A stretch of DNA of 64,000 nucleotides from Thiotrichales bacterium (GCA_026709935.1 JAPOSC010000081.1:28174-92173), one strand, 5' to 3'; positions 6,566 to 15,477 are shown, counted from the first letter of the stretch. Made by a program: numbers and translations. The notes: a model not told the origin generated them from the sequence alone.

Positions 6566-7510
6566 ACGCGCCGCCGGCAGTCGCCCCCCTGCCCGGTCCG
6601 GGCGGCGCCGGTCGCGGCGACCTCGCCGCGACTCCGGGACCGGGCGGCGCATCGAGGGCAATGCGGGCAGCGGAACTGGTCTACGCGCCGATCTCCGGTG
6701 CCCGCCGGCTCCGTGGTTCGTCGGTGTGGATCCGGACCGATGCGCGCGGCATCGCGGCGCATCGCCGGTGACGGGCGCATCCCCGAGGGCCGGGAAGTAT
6801 TCGCGGTCGCGCTTGGGGGCGACACCGGCACCGGCTGGCGGGTCGATGCGACGGGCGTCGAGGAAGCGCGGCGCATGGTGCACGGCACGGTGCTGCGGGT
6901 GCATGCGTGCTGATTGTCCGAACTGCTGGTGTGGACGGCGCCCCGGTATCGGGCCTGCGACTTGGGCGGCGCCGACTTCGGCCCGGAGTGGGTGCGGCTC
7001 GCGGCGGAGGGCAAGACATGACCGCGCCGATCGCAGCCGACGGCCGGCTCGCAGCCGATCCGTGCCCCCTCTCGACCCGCACCGGAGCCGCCATGATCGC
7101 GGCCCGGCTCGCGAACCGGCGACGGTTACCGGCTTCGGCAACCCACCAGATCCCACGAAACCGCTTGAAATGAGCCCAATCGAGCCTCCAGAAGGCTCCG
7201 AACCGCCCGCGCGAGGGCATTCGGCGGCCTCGATGGCCATCGACCCCTGAGCGGTGCAGCAAAACGGCGTGCAGATCGGCGAGCGCGTGGGGAGTGCATC
7301 GACTATGCCGCGTTGTTCGGTGATGCGCATGTGCACTGTGCACAGTGTCGGGCCCGCATCGCGACGGCAGATCGGCGCTGGCGGACCGATGCCCGCACCG
7401 GAGCGGCACTCCAGGTGCGTATCGAAGCCGCGGCAGCCGGGGGGTGCGGCTGACCGCAGCCGAAATCGCCGAGCTCACGAGCGCCATCATCGAGCGGCGG
7501 CGGTGATCGG
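6562..7510 (+). other. Run of short overlapping frames, probably small element genes or remnants
   Basis: Several short plus-strand frames follow the ribbon-helix-helix gene with touching ends: 6562-6771 (69 codons, ATGA overlap), 6698-6913 (REVFAVALGGDTGTGWRVDA and on), 7018-7173 starting MTAPIAADGRLAAD, 7170-7250, a frame ending at 7453 with a CxxC (HVHCAQCRARIATADRRW), and a 20-codon GTG frame ending at 7506. The close packing looks like an operon of tiny element proteins. Apparent frame changes suggest that some are decayed. I cannot assign families or firm starts. Confidence 0.35.
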
Positions 7511-7598
7511 CGCGATGGGCAGGGGGGCGCAGACGGCTGGACGGGCGGCGGACGCGGGTGACACCCGGAGCGCGGAACCCTTTTTTCGAGGATGGGGG

Positions 7599-7613
7599 GT
7601 AGGGGGTTTAGCT
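7599..7613 (+). repeat. 15-bp direct repeat, copy 1
   Basis: GTAGGGGGTTTAGCT occurs here and again at 7709-7723, exactly 110 bp apart, in a gene-free stretch beyond the small-frame cluster. The purpose is unknown; a recombination or replication-protein site would fit. Confidence 0.6.
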
Positions 7614-7708
7614 CGGAAGGGGGTCTAGGGCGGGGTTCGGCGGGACTCCGCCGCTCTCATAGTGATACCTACCGCGTCACACGGTCCGCCGCCAATCCGA
7701 ACCGGGCG

Positions 7709-7723
7709 GTAGGGGGTTTAGCT
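7709..7723 (+). repeat. 15-bp direct repeat, copy 2
   Basis: Second exact copy of GTAGGGGGTTTAGCT. Between the copies lies a GC-rich stretch with no open frame that I can support. Confidence 0.6.
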
Positions 7724-7804
7724 TGCGCGCGCCCGCGTGGCAGACCGCCTGTGTGCGCTCCCGTGAGCGGAGTCCCGCGAACGGGGGGGCGGGGCGGACA
7801 GCCC

Positions 7805-7834
7805 TTCCCCCCGGACGGGGCCCGCCGGGGGGAA
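7805..7834 (-). terminator. Hairpin 3' of the beta-barrel gene
   Basis: TTCCCCCCGG and its exact complement CCGGGGGGAA enclose 10 bases. It lies 14 bases past the stop of the 7848-8522 gene. The stem is strong without a clear T-run, so it is a probable terminator. Confidence 0.6.
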
Positions 7835-7847
7835 AGACTGAGAGGGC

Positions 7848-8522
7848 TCAGTGAAACGTCAGGCCGATTTCAGCGGAGTGGCGCCCGTGGGTGAGCTCCA
7901 GCCCATCGATGTCGGCATCGGCGGTGGCGAAGTAGCGATACCCGAGTCGCACCCCCTTGTAGGTGATGCCGGCCATCACCTGCCACGCGAAGACGACGGC
8001 CTCGTCGGTGACGGTGGTGATCAGGCCGCGCTTCAAGATCCCCACATCGGTGGTCACGTCCACTTGGTGCAGCGCCACGCCGAGTCCGACCCCGAGGTAG
8101 GGTGAGGGTCCGCCCTCGCCGAACTCCCCGTAGGTGTTGACCATGAAGCTGGTGGTGGCGACATCGCCGAGCGCGGGGGCGGACGATTCGTAGTTGTTCG
8201 GGTCGCTGCGCAGCCACACGATGGGGTAGCCGTCGGGGGTCGAGAAGTCATCGGTCTCGGCGCGGTAGTAGCCGAGTTCGAATTCGATCCCGCGTAGCTG
8301 GCCCACGGGAGCGAAGCCGTAGGCCGCGGCGATCCCGAAGCCGGAGGCGGTGGTGAGATCGATGACGCCGGGGTTGTTGTCCGGGTTGCCGGCGCCGGCG
8401 TTGCGCACCGTCTCGGTGGCCGGCATCCCCAGTGAGAGCGACACGTCGAAGTACGGCTGCCGTTCGGCGAAGGCGGCAGGCGCCAGAGCAAGGGCACAGA
8501 GGCTGGCAGCAATCCGTCTCAT
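7848..8522 (-). CDS. Outer-membrane beta-barrel protein (OmpA/P44-like)
   Basis: 224 residues. The signal peptide (MRRIAASLCALALAPAAFA, cleavage after AFA) starts at the ATG at 8522; the frame upstream has no support. The mature chain shows alternating strands and short turns of an eight-stranded barrel: PYFDVSLSLG, FGIAAAYGF, GIEFELGYY, SPYLGVGLGVALH, VMAGITYKGVRLGYRYF. The C-terminus, HSAEIGLTFH, ends in an aromatic/histidine outer-membrane signature. It likely sits in the outer membrane as a surface antigen or adhesin-type barrel; the ligand is unknown. It has its own hairpin on each side. Confidence 0.75.
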   Translation of the reverse strand: MRRIAASLCALALAPAAFAERQPYFDVSLSLGMPATETVRNAGAGNPDNNPGVIDLTTASGFGIAAAYGFAPVGQLRGIEFELGYYRAETDDFSTPDGYPIVWLRSDPNNYESSAPALGDVATTSFMVNTYGEFGEGGPSPYLGVGLGVALHQVDVTTDVGILKRGLITTVTDEAVVFAWQVMAGITYKGVRLGYRYFATADADIDGLELTHGRHSAEIGLTFH

Positions 8523-8593
8523 GCGGTTCTCCTGCGTCGAGGGCGACCCCGAAGGCACCCGTCACGTTGGGCCGAATCGCAGGTGGCGCACTC

Positions 8594-8615
8594 GGCGGGG
8601 CCTGACCGCCCCGCC
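8594..8615 (-). terminator. Hairpin 3' of the 8647-8910 gene
   Basis: GGCGGGGC and GCCCCGCC surround a 6-base loop, 32 bases beyond the stop of the small gene and 72 bases upstream of the beta-barrel start. It separates the two transcription units. Confidence 0.5.
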
Positions 8616-8646
8616 GCATCGCCCTGATCTCGTCGGCGATCCTTGC

Positions 8647-8910
8647 TCATTCGGGGTTGTCCCGCTGCATGGCCCGGATTTGATCCGCGTAGGGGTTGTC
8701 CGGGTGCTCGGCCGGCAGCTCACCGAAGATCTCCATAGCCATTCGTCGCCCGTTAGGGTCGTTGGCCGGCACCGACCGGCGCACGGCCTCGCGCACACTG
8801 AGCTTCGGATACTTCTCGTTGTCTTCTTCGTTCTTGCGCAGCATCTCGTCGAGGTTCGCCTTCGCCGCCTCCATGCGCTTGCGCTTCTCCGCCAGCTTGG
8901 CGTCCTCCAT
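8647..8910 (-). CDS. Small charged coiled-coil protein coupled to the HExxH lipoprotein
   Basis: 87 residues, highly charged. A helical first half (MEDAKLAEKRKRMEAAKANL, then DEMLRKNEEDNEK) is followed by REAVRRSVPANDPNGRRMAME and a proline-rich end. There is no signal peptide, so it is cytoplasmic. Its ATG overlaps the stop of the upstream lipoprotein gene (ATGA), which implies translational coupling. A partner role is likely but unidentified. Confidence 0.6.
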   Translation of the reverse strand: MEDAKLAEKRKRMEAAKANLDEMLRKNEEDNEKYPKLSVREAVRRSVPANDPNGRRMAMEIFGELPAEHPDNPYADQIRAMQRDNPE

Positions 8911-10247
8911 CACTCTTCCCTCCTCGCCCCGAACGCGCCCGTGAGGTTGCCGGTGGCGGCGTTCTCCCACCGGAAGGCTCCGGTAACGGCTTCGTGGCCG
9001 GTGCCGCGGAACTGTGCGTCGAACCCGACCCATGCACCGCCCTGCGTGGCTTGGATGTAGTTCCCGTCCACGCGGATGCGGGTCGAAAGGTCCGGCCCCC
9101 ACGATGCCCCGCTGGCCGTGAGGTCGGTGAACGCGGCCGTGCCGTTCATGCTGGCGATGTCCACGGTGAGCCCGGCATCACCCTCAACGGCGGCACCCGC
9201 ATCGGAGTACCCGACCATCGTGCCGTCCCAGGTGGCGGTGCCGGTTAACCCGGAACGGGCAAGCGGCGTCGTCGGCACCGGTCCTTCGTCCCATGCCCGT
9301 GTCCACTGTGTGCGGTACTCGACGCCGAAGCGGGCCGTGCCGCCGTCCGTGGTCACTTCGCTGTGCAGCGTCGGGATGGTTGCAGCCCACGGGCCGAGCG
9401 AGGCAGGGTTGATATCGTCGGGGAGCGGGCCGTTGCTGTAGAGCGAGTAGAGGGCCATCAGTGCCTCTCCATCAAGCCGGTAAAGCCGCTCCAAGCTGGC
9501 TTCATCGGGTGAAGGGCCGCAGTCAACACGGGTGATGGTCGTCGAGCAGTCCTGCGTGGTGACATGCTGCTGCATCCCCAGCGCGTGCACGAACTCGTGG
9601 ACGATGAGGCCGAATGTTCCTTGTCCCGTGGAATCGGAGTCAGCATTAATCAGGACTTGAACACTCTCCAAGGCCGAACCGGCCGTACATCTAAAAGGGC
9701 CTTCAAACGTGCAGTGAGGGTTGTATCTTGCCTGGCCGGCATAGCGCGGGTGGTACGACATGGAGAGCACATAAATCACGCCATCTGGAACGTCCTCGAC
9801 CCAGTAGGTGTCTCCCTCATAGAGGTCAATCCCCGGACGCGGCGCGCGTGGGGATACCGTACTCGGCGCACCCATGACCATGCGGGATTCCAACGGGAGC
9901 CAATCATTGATGAGGTCAACGGCCTTCGCGATCAGGCGGTGGAATTCGGGCTCGGCAGATGCCTCGACACTCACCACGGGCGGACGAGTCCAGATGGGCA
10001 TTCTGTGTTTCACTTCCCGCGAGCGGTCAGAGGCGTGGTACTTCAGGTAGTCGATCAGGTCGGCCGCAGGAGTACCTTGGATGGTGGTACGCGAGGTCGT
10101 CACTGGCCCGGGTGGAGTGGGGGTCGGCTCCGCGATCGACTCGGTAGTGGAATCAGGCTGGACATTGCTGTTGCCGCCGCCCCCGCCGCCACATCCGGCG
10201 ACGAGGACGACTCCCGCGACAAGTACGGTGAGGATGGTGGTACGCAT
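8910..10247 (-). CDS. Lipoprotein with zinc-metallopeptidase motif and C-terminal barrel domain
   Basis: 445 residues. A lipoprotein signal (TILTVLVAGVVLVAGC) leads into a glycine-rich linker. Around residues 205-220 is IVHEFVHALGMQQH, an HExxHxxGxxH zinc site of the metzincin type. The last 150 residues are beta-rich and end GAFRWENAATGNLTGAFGAR. That is the signature of the transferrin-binding-protein B-like/factor-H-binding-like barrel seen in surface lipoproteins. It is probably a surface or periplasmic metallopeptidase. A paralogous lipoprotein lies just upstream at 10351-11342, and a small coupled gene follows. Confidence 0.75.
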   Translation of the reverse strand: MRTTILTVLVAGVVLVAGCGGGGGGNSNVQPDSTTESIAEPTPTPPGPVTTSRTTIQGTPAADLIDYLKYHASDRSREVKHRMPIWTRPPVVSVEASAEPEFHRLIAKAVDLINDWLPLESRMVMGAPSTVSPRAPRPGIDLYEGDTYWVEDVPDGVIYVLSMSYHPRYAGQARYNPHCTFEGPFRCTAGSALESVQVLINADSDSTGQGTFGLIVHEFVHALGMQQHVTTQDCSTTITRVDCGPSPDEASLERLYRLDGEALMALYSLYSNGPLPDDINPASLGPWAATIPTLHSEVTTDGGTARFGVEYRTQWTRAWDEGPVPTTPLARSGLTGTATWDGTMVGYSDAGAAVEGDAGLTVDIASMNGTAAFTDLTASGASWGPDLSTRIRVDGNYIQATQGGAWVGFDAQFRGTGHEAVTGAFRWENAATGNLTGAFGARREE

Positions 10248-10350
10248 TTGGTGGTTCTCCGTGTCGGGTCATGTTGGCGGCTGCGTAAAGGCGCGGATAT
10301 TCGGCGAACAGCCTTCGTGAGCTGACTCTGCCGGGTCGTCTAGACCTATC

Positions 10351-11342
10351 TCACTCACGTGCGGCACCGAACGCGCCCATGATGTTGAAGCTGTAACCGG
10401 GATCGCCCCTGCTCTCGAAGACTCCGCCCACCTCCTCGTGATTCGGGCCGTAGAAGCGACCGCTGATACGCCCGGATACAAGTTGGGTAGTCGAGAATGA
10501 GCCTCCTTGTACACGGACGCCATGCCATTGGATGTCGGATCGTCGCGTTGCGGCATCAAGGTCGTACATCTGCGTGAACGCGATATCGACATTCGGAAGC
10601 TGAAATCTGTTCCCTATGTCGAAATCAATACGCGCCTGCCCCTGAATAGTATTTCCAGCCGTCTCGCTCAAGCTCACATCCACGCCTGCGACGATGCCAG
10701 TCCAGGTCGCGGTGCCGACCGCGGGGTTCGTCTCAGGGGCCTCCCCATAAGAGTACGAATACAGGAGTCCCCACTCGTCGAGCTCGCCGCCAATGAACTC
10801 AATTCCCTCAACCCCAAACGCACTGTAATCCAGCCAACCGCCGTAACTGGCGGAATTGAAGGAGTTCTCCACATCAGTGGTCGCCGCAAGCCTCACTCCT
10901 GACCGTTGGCCGGTCGGATGCACCCGATGTCCTGACTCTGGCTGATTCGCCGCAGTGGCGAGATCTGAATCGTGATTGCTTCTATCCCCCCTGTACCGTC
11001 AGCGGTGGCGCGGTAGCATGTGTCACCCACGCACCGGACTGTCTGCGGATAGAACAGATCGTCCTCCGCTTGCGGATCCGGGTTCACATATAGCCAGTCC
11101 GAAAGCAGGAATGTGTCGGCGCGCGCCAAGATGGATCTTTCGTGCGCTTCAAGCTGTGCGGCTGTGAAAGTGGGGGCAGACAATCTTCCCGCTTGGCGGG
11201 CCACGGCTGCGGGCACCGGGGATTCTGATGCGGATGGCCGCACCATTCCCCCGCCGCTCTCGCCACCGCCGCCACCACTGCATCCAGCGACAGCGACGAA
11301 GACGACTCCCGCGAAGCACGCGGTACTGAGTGTGGAGCGCAT
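10351..11342 (-). pseudogene. Paralogous TbpB-like lipoprotein, split by a frameshift
   Basis: The 5' part (11342-10893) begins MRSTLSTACFAGVVFVAVAGC, a lipoprotein signal with a Gly-rich linker like its neighbour, and stops at GCIRPANGQE. The 3' part (10923-10351) is open in another frame, from SGVRLAATTDVEN, through GRFYGPNHEEVGGVFE, to the family ending IMGAFGAARE. The two halves overlap at 10893-10923, so a single-base indel there would restore a protein of about 320 residues. The barrel end matches the 8910-10247 product, but no HExxH is present. It may be a recent mutation, a sequencing error or a decayed gene. Confidence 0.6.
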
Positions 11343-11373
11343 GTGGTGGTTCTCCCTGTGCTTTGTTCGCATC

Positions 11374-11395
11374 GGCGCCCCCGGAAAGGGGCGCC
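11374..11395 (-). promoter_or_regulatory. Hairpin in the leader of the split lipoprotein gene
   Basis: GGCGCCCC and GGGGCGCC enclose a CGGAAA loop, 32-53 bases upstream of the 11342 start codon. Within a leader this could affect translation or mRNA stability. Confidence 0.35.
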
Positions 11396-12174
11396 GGGCC
11401 GTGCGAACGCCAGCACAGGGATGTGTGGAGTCCTGCTTATTCACCCGGGGCCGGGTCATGACTCCCTGCCCACTGGTGGGTTGTTGTATTCGCAGGAGAC
11501 CCGACAACGGGTCCCTGACTGGCATTCGCACGGCCGGTATACCGCATCCGCTCGCGCGGCTCAATGCAGCGTTCTCTCGAAGCTCGCCCTCGACTCCCCC
11601 GGCATCGGTGGGCTCCCGCGTCAGTGCGGACGCATTCCGCCGCTTACCACCCGTCCGGCAAGGCCGCTGGGGCGGGGGTGAATGCAGAGGGGCCGGGCCA
11701 TCGGTCGCATCCGGCCAGCACTGGGGCAGGATGCAGTCGCAGGTTAGATGGGGCGGAAATGCAGTCTTACCCTTTCAAGATAAGCATGAATCCGCGCAGT
11801 GACGATGAGTGGCCAGTGAGAGTAGAAATCGGACACTCGCGGGCGCATGGCGTGGCTTGCTGGCCGGAGCGTTCGCAATTCTGCCCCTATATGTAAGTGC
11901 CCTCGCATGCCAGAAAACGGCAACACGGGCCCGCCGAAAAATCGGCGGGCGCGGGTCTGAAGATGGTGCTGTTCACCGCGCCGCGCTGGGTGCCTGATCC
12001 AGACCACCAACCTCGCGCGCGCGTGCGCGCGCGAGTAATGGCCATCGGGGCCATCGGGGGCACCGCCCCACGAAGTGGCGCCCGATGGCGTCGGGTGCCA
12101 CTTCGATCGTGAACGCGGCTCTGTCAGTGACAGGGGTCCGCACCATCCACGCCACGGCTGAACGCACTGCAGCC
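11396..12174. other. Mostly gene-free stretch with one possible small exported protein
   Basis: About 780 bases. A GTG frame at 11809-11997 encodes a hydrophobic segment (GLLAGAFAILPLYVSALAC) reminiscent of a lipoprotein leader, followed by a short basic tail. It is weakly supported. Inside it is a clean hairpin: CCCGCCGA at 11930-11937 and TCGGCGGG at 11942-11949, with an AAAA loop. A GC-alternating run lies near 12018. I see nothing else that I can support. Confidence 0.3.
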
Positions 12175-12201
12175 ATGGCCCAAAGCCGGGCATCACCGGG
12201 G

Positions 12202-12588
12202 ATGACCCGTGGGGCCGGCCTGTGCATCGCGTGCCTCATGCTAGCCCTGGAATCCGTATCCGCCGCGCCCCGGTATCCCGAGGGATATCCCGGCCGGACG
12301 TGCGAGGAAGTCATCCCCAGGCAGCAGGCACTCGGCTTTCGAATCGTGCCCGTCGTCGATGCCCAAATCGTCCAGGGCGGCGCGCTCGATGCCCTCACCA
12401 CCTCGGACGGTCGGACATGGACCTTTCCCGAGCCGCGCCGGTTTCCGCTCGGGGGGACGTTCCTCGACTATGCGGCCGGGATGCAGGCAGGTCACGGCTT
12501 CGTCGCCGTCAATGATGCGACCGAAACGGTGGGGATCTGGGGGACGTACGGACGGTTCTGCTGGAACTGGGTACTGCACGGCCGATAG
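12202..12588 (+). CDS. Exported protein of unknown function
   Basis: 128 residues from the ATG that opens a signal peptide (MTRGAGLCIACLMLALESVSA, cleavage near VSA-AP). An ATG at 12175 in the same frame is also possible. The mature part starts PRYPEGYPGRTCEEVIPRQQ and ends GIWGTYGRFCWNWVLHGR, with two cysteines that could pair. No family was recognised. It precedes another small exported protein and looks like an independent accessory gene. Confidence 0.55.
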   Translation: MTRGAGLCIACLMLALESVSAAPRYPEGYPGRTCEEVIPRQQALGFRIVPVVDAQIVQGGALDALTTSDGRTWTFPEPRRFPLGGTFLDYAAGMQAGHGFVAVNDATETVGIWGTYGRFCWNWVLHGR

Positions 12589-12638
12589 CGGCGGGTGACG
12601 GGGGTGACTCCGGACGCATCTGTGACGTCGGTCGGCCG

Positions 12639-13136
12639 ATGCGCCACCCTCGACGGTCTTCGAAACACGGGTCTGGAAAGGTGCACCCCATACGAGCCCT
12701 TCTGATGTGCTGCTGCCTCTGTGGCGGCGCGCAGGCCGATGCGGGCGCGTGGCAGAGTGAGCTCAAGTCACACACGCTCTCCTGCCTCAGCGAGGGCCCG
12801 GAGGTGTGGGGCGAGCGCATCACGCACGCCTTCCTCGGCCTTGTGGGCGGTCGGCCGTATGCCGATGCCATCCCCACGGGCGGACAGACCTACGGTCTCG
12901 ACTACGCTTATGTCGTCATCCGCCGCGGCCAGATTTACATCGGCTTCGACAACGGCACGCCGGGCGAGCGAGTGGCGGTGGCGGACAAGGACGGCGACGG
13001 GCGGGTCGATGCCCAGCGCACGCCCTTTCGCGAGCGCCTTGCGCCATTGGAGGCCCAGCTCCTGTACTGCCGGTGGGGGCTGTTCTTTCTGGGGCGCCAC
13101 GGTCTGTACGCCGGACCGCATGCAAATCCCCACTGA
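12639..13136 (+). CDS. Exported protein with an EF-hand-like loop
   Basis: 165 residues from the first ATG. A GTG at 12681 would give a more usual signal peptide (HPIRALLMCCCLCGGAQADA). The mature domain contains VADKDGDGRVDAQRT, a DxDxDG calcium-binding loop of the EF-hand type. Also visible are YAYVVIRRGQIYIGFDNG and a terminal LLYCRWGLFFLGRHG. It is probably a secreted or periplasmic calcium-binding protein. No pathway is suggested by the neighbours. Confidence 0.55.
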   Translation: MRHPRRSSKHGSGKVHPIRALLMCCCLCGGAQADAGAWQSELKSHTLSCLSEGPEVWGERITHAFLGLVGGRPYADAIPTGGQTYGLDYAYVVIRRGQIYIGFDNGTPGERVAVADKDGDGRVDAQRTPFRERLAPLEAQLLYCRWGLFFLGRHGLYAGPHANPH

Positions 13137-13151
13137 CCGGCCGGTCGAGGG

Positions 13152-13390
13152 ATGACGCGCCCGCCCCTGATTGCCGGACATACAGAGGACGACTGCGGGC
13201 CGTCCTTGAATCATACGACGGATTACCTGGTGGTCGGCGTGGGAGAAGTCATCCGCGCCCGGTTGCTTCACGTCCGGTCAGGCGCCGCGGTCGAGCAGTA
13301 CGGCACCGTGGATAGCTTGCTCCGCCTTGATGGTGTGCGGCTGAAGTACACGGCCGATGGCGTCCTGCTCAGGTGGTGGTCGCCGCCATC
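13152..13390 (+). CDS. Possible small protein, 3' end uncertain
   Basis: An ATG preceded by GAGGG opens a frame with protein-like content (TTDYLVVGVGEVIRARLLHV, YGTVDSLLRLDGVRLKYTADG). After about 78 codons the frame continues antisense through the next gene, so its natural end has probably been lost at the junction with the 13446-14132 gene. No family was recognised. Confidence 0.3.
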
Positions 13391-13445
13391 GGGACCGCTC
13401 GGTCGGACTCGACCTCGTTGCCACCATGCGGCCCGTCATTGCGAG

Positions 13446-14132
13446 TCATCCCTTCGCGGAATCGTCCGCTCCGGTATCGCCCAGCGACTTGAGCAGCTTC
13501 ATCGCAATCGGAACGGCCTTCTCCAGCCGCTCGGCGCCATCTTCTTCGACCGACTGCTTGCGGTCCGGGATGTTGTGGACGGTCTGGAGGAGCATTTTCA
13601 ACAACTGCGGGTCGCCGCCCCGGTATTTGCCGGTGTCGGGATCGAGAGCCCCCAGCGCCTTCGCGACCGCCGCCTCGTACAGCACACCAGCCTCTTCTTC
13701 GGCAGCGGTCACCGCCACCCGCATCTCGGGGAACTGATCGATCCAGAATTCGAGGGTGTCTTCGGTGATGCCGAACCGCCGCGCGATCGCCGCCCGCGGG
13801 CGGTTGACCGAGAGCGCCCGCGCCAACCGGGTCGGGTGGGTGCGCTTGTCGTACCGCACCTTGGGCGCTTTGCGGTAGTGCGCTCGCGTGATCCCCTGGC
13901 CGCACAGCGGGCAGTGATGCGGGTGGGGATGGTCTTCGGTAGGAGTCACACCTGGCACCTGTGCGGCGTCGGCTCGCATGCGTGCCACTTTGGCTTCCCG
14001 CGCAATGGCAGCGCGCCGCCTCTCATAGCACCGCTTGCAAAATCTATCCCCAAGGTATTGAGCGGGCCTGCCGCACACCTTCCCCTCGGGGAAGCCTTGG
14101 CACTTGACCGCCTGGACCGTTTCTGTACTCAC
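13446..14132 (-). CDS. Zinc-ribbon/HTH protein resembling phage terminase small subunits
   Basis: 228 residues from a GTG that overlaps the stop of the upstream gene (GTGA), so the two are translationally coupled. The N-terminus has a four-cysteine cluster (KCQGFPEGKVCGRP, then FCKRCYERR) and a second HHCPLCGQG. The middle carries a helix-turn-helix (RAAIARRFGITEDTLEFWIDQ), followed by helices with a GGDPQLLKMLLQ motif. That order recalls phage small terminase or HTH adaptor proteins. DNA binding is likely; a terminase role is inferred and no large subunit is present. Confidence 0.55.
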   Translation of the reverse strand: MSTETVQAVKCQGFPEGKVCGRPAQYLGDRFCKRCYERRRAAIAREAKVARMRADAAQVPGVTPTEDHPHPHHCPLCGQGITRAHYRKAPKVRYDKRTHPTRLARALSVNRPRAAIARRFGITEDTLEFWIDQFPEMRVAVTAAEEEAGVLYEAAVAKALGALDPDTGKYRGGDPQLLKMLLQTVHNIPDRKQSVEEDGAERLEKAVPIAMKLLKSLGDTGADDSAKG

Positions 14133-14893
14133 GATGAAGACCCCGCGATGATCGGATCGGAGAGCCACCACGGGCGCGCTCCCTCTACGATCCCGAAGAT
14201 GCGCGACGCGGGCTGCCGCAACGCCATACTGTCGCGTTTGCGCGGAATCACCCTGTCGTCGCGGACGAATCGAGCACCCCACAAGACGGACTCACCCAGC
14301 GCCATGCGTGGCGACGCCTTCCCCCGCGACAATCTTGAAATCTGCGATTTGTCCGTGCCGGCCAGTTCGGCAAAGTCCGTGTACGACCATCCCCGAAGCA
14401 CCACGGAGTCGATGACCTCGCGCCAGTCAGTCGAGATGTTGAACTGCATGTCGGGCACGTCATCGAGCTTGAGCTTCCACCGAGCGCCATCGAGACGCAA
14501 TTTCCACTCGCCGACCTCGCCCGCAGCAATCGCGTCGTGCAATCCCACAAGTCCAAGTGCTACGTCATGCCGGAGATTCGCTTGACGGATGTGAAGCTGT
14601 GGCCGGGGCACGTCGAGCCCAGGTCCGCATAGCCGGCGCAGTTCACGGCCCCCAATGCGGCAACCAAAGCTGAGGTACGCGAATATCTCGGCGACCGTGC
14701 GGCGCGTGCGCGTGACCATCCCCTTGCGCTGTCGCGCCAGCATCGCGACATCCTCAGCGTCCCCGAAGTCGTAGCGCCGCGTGGGAGGGATCCAGCGGTG
14801 CGGTTGCTCGATGGTTTCGATGGTCACCATCATCAATACGTCGCGGATTCCGGTCACCGCTCGCATCTTACGCGCCCGGGCAACCGCCCGCAT
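14129..14893 (-). CDS. Protein with C-terminal XRE-like helix-turn-helix
   Basis: About 254 residues from the ATG at 14893; ATGs at 14866 and 14833 are alternatives. Residues 165-200 hold a helix-turn-helix (SYTDFAELAGTDKSQISRLS) followed by a GKASPRMALG turn. A minus-strand TATTAT lies about 40 bases before the start. The gene overlaps the zinc-ribbon gene by four bases. It is likely a regulator or DNA-binding partner within a two-gene cassette. The N-terminal 150 residues match nothing that I know. Confidence 0.5.
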   Translation of the reverse strand: MRAVARARKMRAVTGIRDVLMMVTIETIEQPHRWIPPTRRYDFGDAEDVAMLARQRKGMVTRTRRTVAEIFAYLSFGCRIGGRELRRLCGPGLDVPRPQLHIRQANLRHDVALGLVGLHDAIAAGEVGEWKLRLDGARWKLKLDDVPDMQFNISTDWREVIDSVVLRGWSYTDFAELAGTDKSQISRLSRGKASPRMALGESVLWGARFVRDDRVIPRKRDSMALRQPASRIFGIVEGARPWWLSDPIIAGSSS

Positions 14894-15037
14894 CAGGTCG
14901 CGCGCCCGACCGCAATCATCGCTGATAATAGACGCATTCGCCCACCACCGGAGATGCACGCCACCATACCCTCGACGCCCATCACCGCCTCGGGCAGCGA
15001 CCTCCCCCACACTGGCACCGCCCTCGATGCCGCGGTA

Positions 15038-15054
15038 GCGAAGTACCTGTGATC
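15038..15054 (+). repeat. Recombinase-tail motif, copy B
   Basis: GCGAAGTACCTGTGATC differs by one base from the recombinase 3' end (copy A). The frame upstream reads ALDAAVAKYL-stop, echoing the recombinase ending GAVAKYL-stop, so it looks like the severed tail of a recombinase gene. It begins a 493-bp unit ending at copy C. Confidence 0.6.
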
Positions 15055-15119
15055 ACTCCGCCCCGACGCTGAACGGCGCTCAGGGGGGCACTCACAGGCC
15101 GCGCAGGGACGAACATTGC

Positions 15120-15125
15120 TACACT
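15120..15125 (+). promoter_or_regulatory. -10-like TACACT upstream of the lipoprotein gene
   Basis: ATTGCTACACTGCC lies 74 bases before the 15199 start and inside the 493-bp unit. The single-gene unit would therefore carry its own promoter. Confidence 0.35.
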
Positions 15126-15198
15126 GCCTTCCGAGGGCGCGTTGCTCGCTGGGGACGCGATCGAATCGCTTGACCACCTGTGATCTGGAGACGCCACC

Positions 15199-15477
15199 AT
15201 GACCATCGACACCCGCCACCAAGTGCCCATGAATCTTACCTTGACCGCTGGAGTCTTATTGACCGTGACCCTGATGGGCTGCACCCCGCCGCCCGCACCG
15301 CCTCGATATAACGCTCCTGACGCCGCCTCAGAGGCGAAATTTAGCCGTGACCGACTGGAGTGCGAGCTTTTAGCTCGCGAGGCTGTGCCCCGCGGGAAGG
15401 GATTGCTGTCTCCTCTTCTGATACGGGAAGACAGACAGCGATTTTTTACGCTCTGCATGGAATCTCGGGGCTATTGA
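15199..15477 (+). CDS. Small lipoprotein carried between two recombinase-tail motifs
   Basis: 92 residues. A hydrophobic leader with lipobox LMGC (MNLTLTAGVLLTVTLMGC if started at 15229) is followed by a proline-rich linker and a short charged domain with two cysteines (LECELLAREA, FFTLCMESRGY) that could form a disulfide. It resembles the many tiny lipoproteins of cassette arrays. The gene is the sole occupant of the 493-bp segment between tail motifs B and C. Function unknown; membrane anchoring is well supported. Confidence 0.65.
   Translation: MTIDTRHQVPMNLTLTAGVLLTVTLMGCTPPPAPPRYNAPDAASEAKFSRDRLECELLAREAVPRGKGLLSPLLIREDRQRFFTLCMESRGY

Noticed and set aside
12018..12032. GC-alternating CGCGCG-type run as a regulatory repeat
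   Set aside because: Short imperfect alternation is expected at this base composition, and no gene start lies close by.
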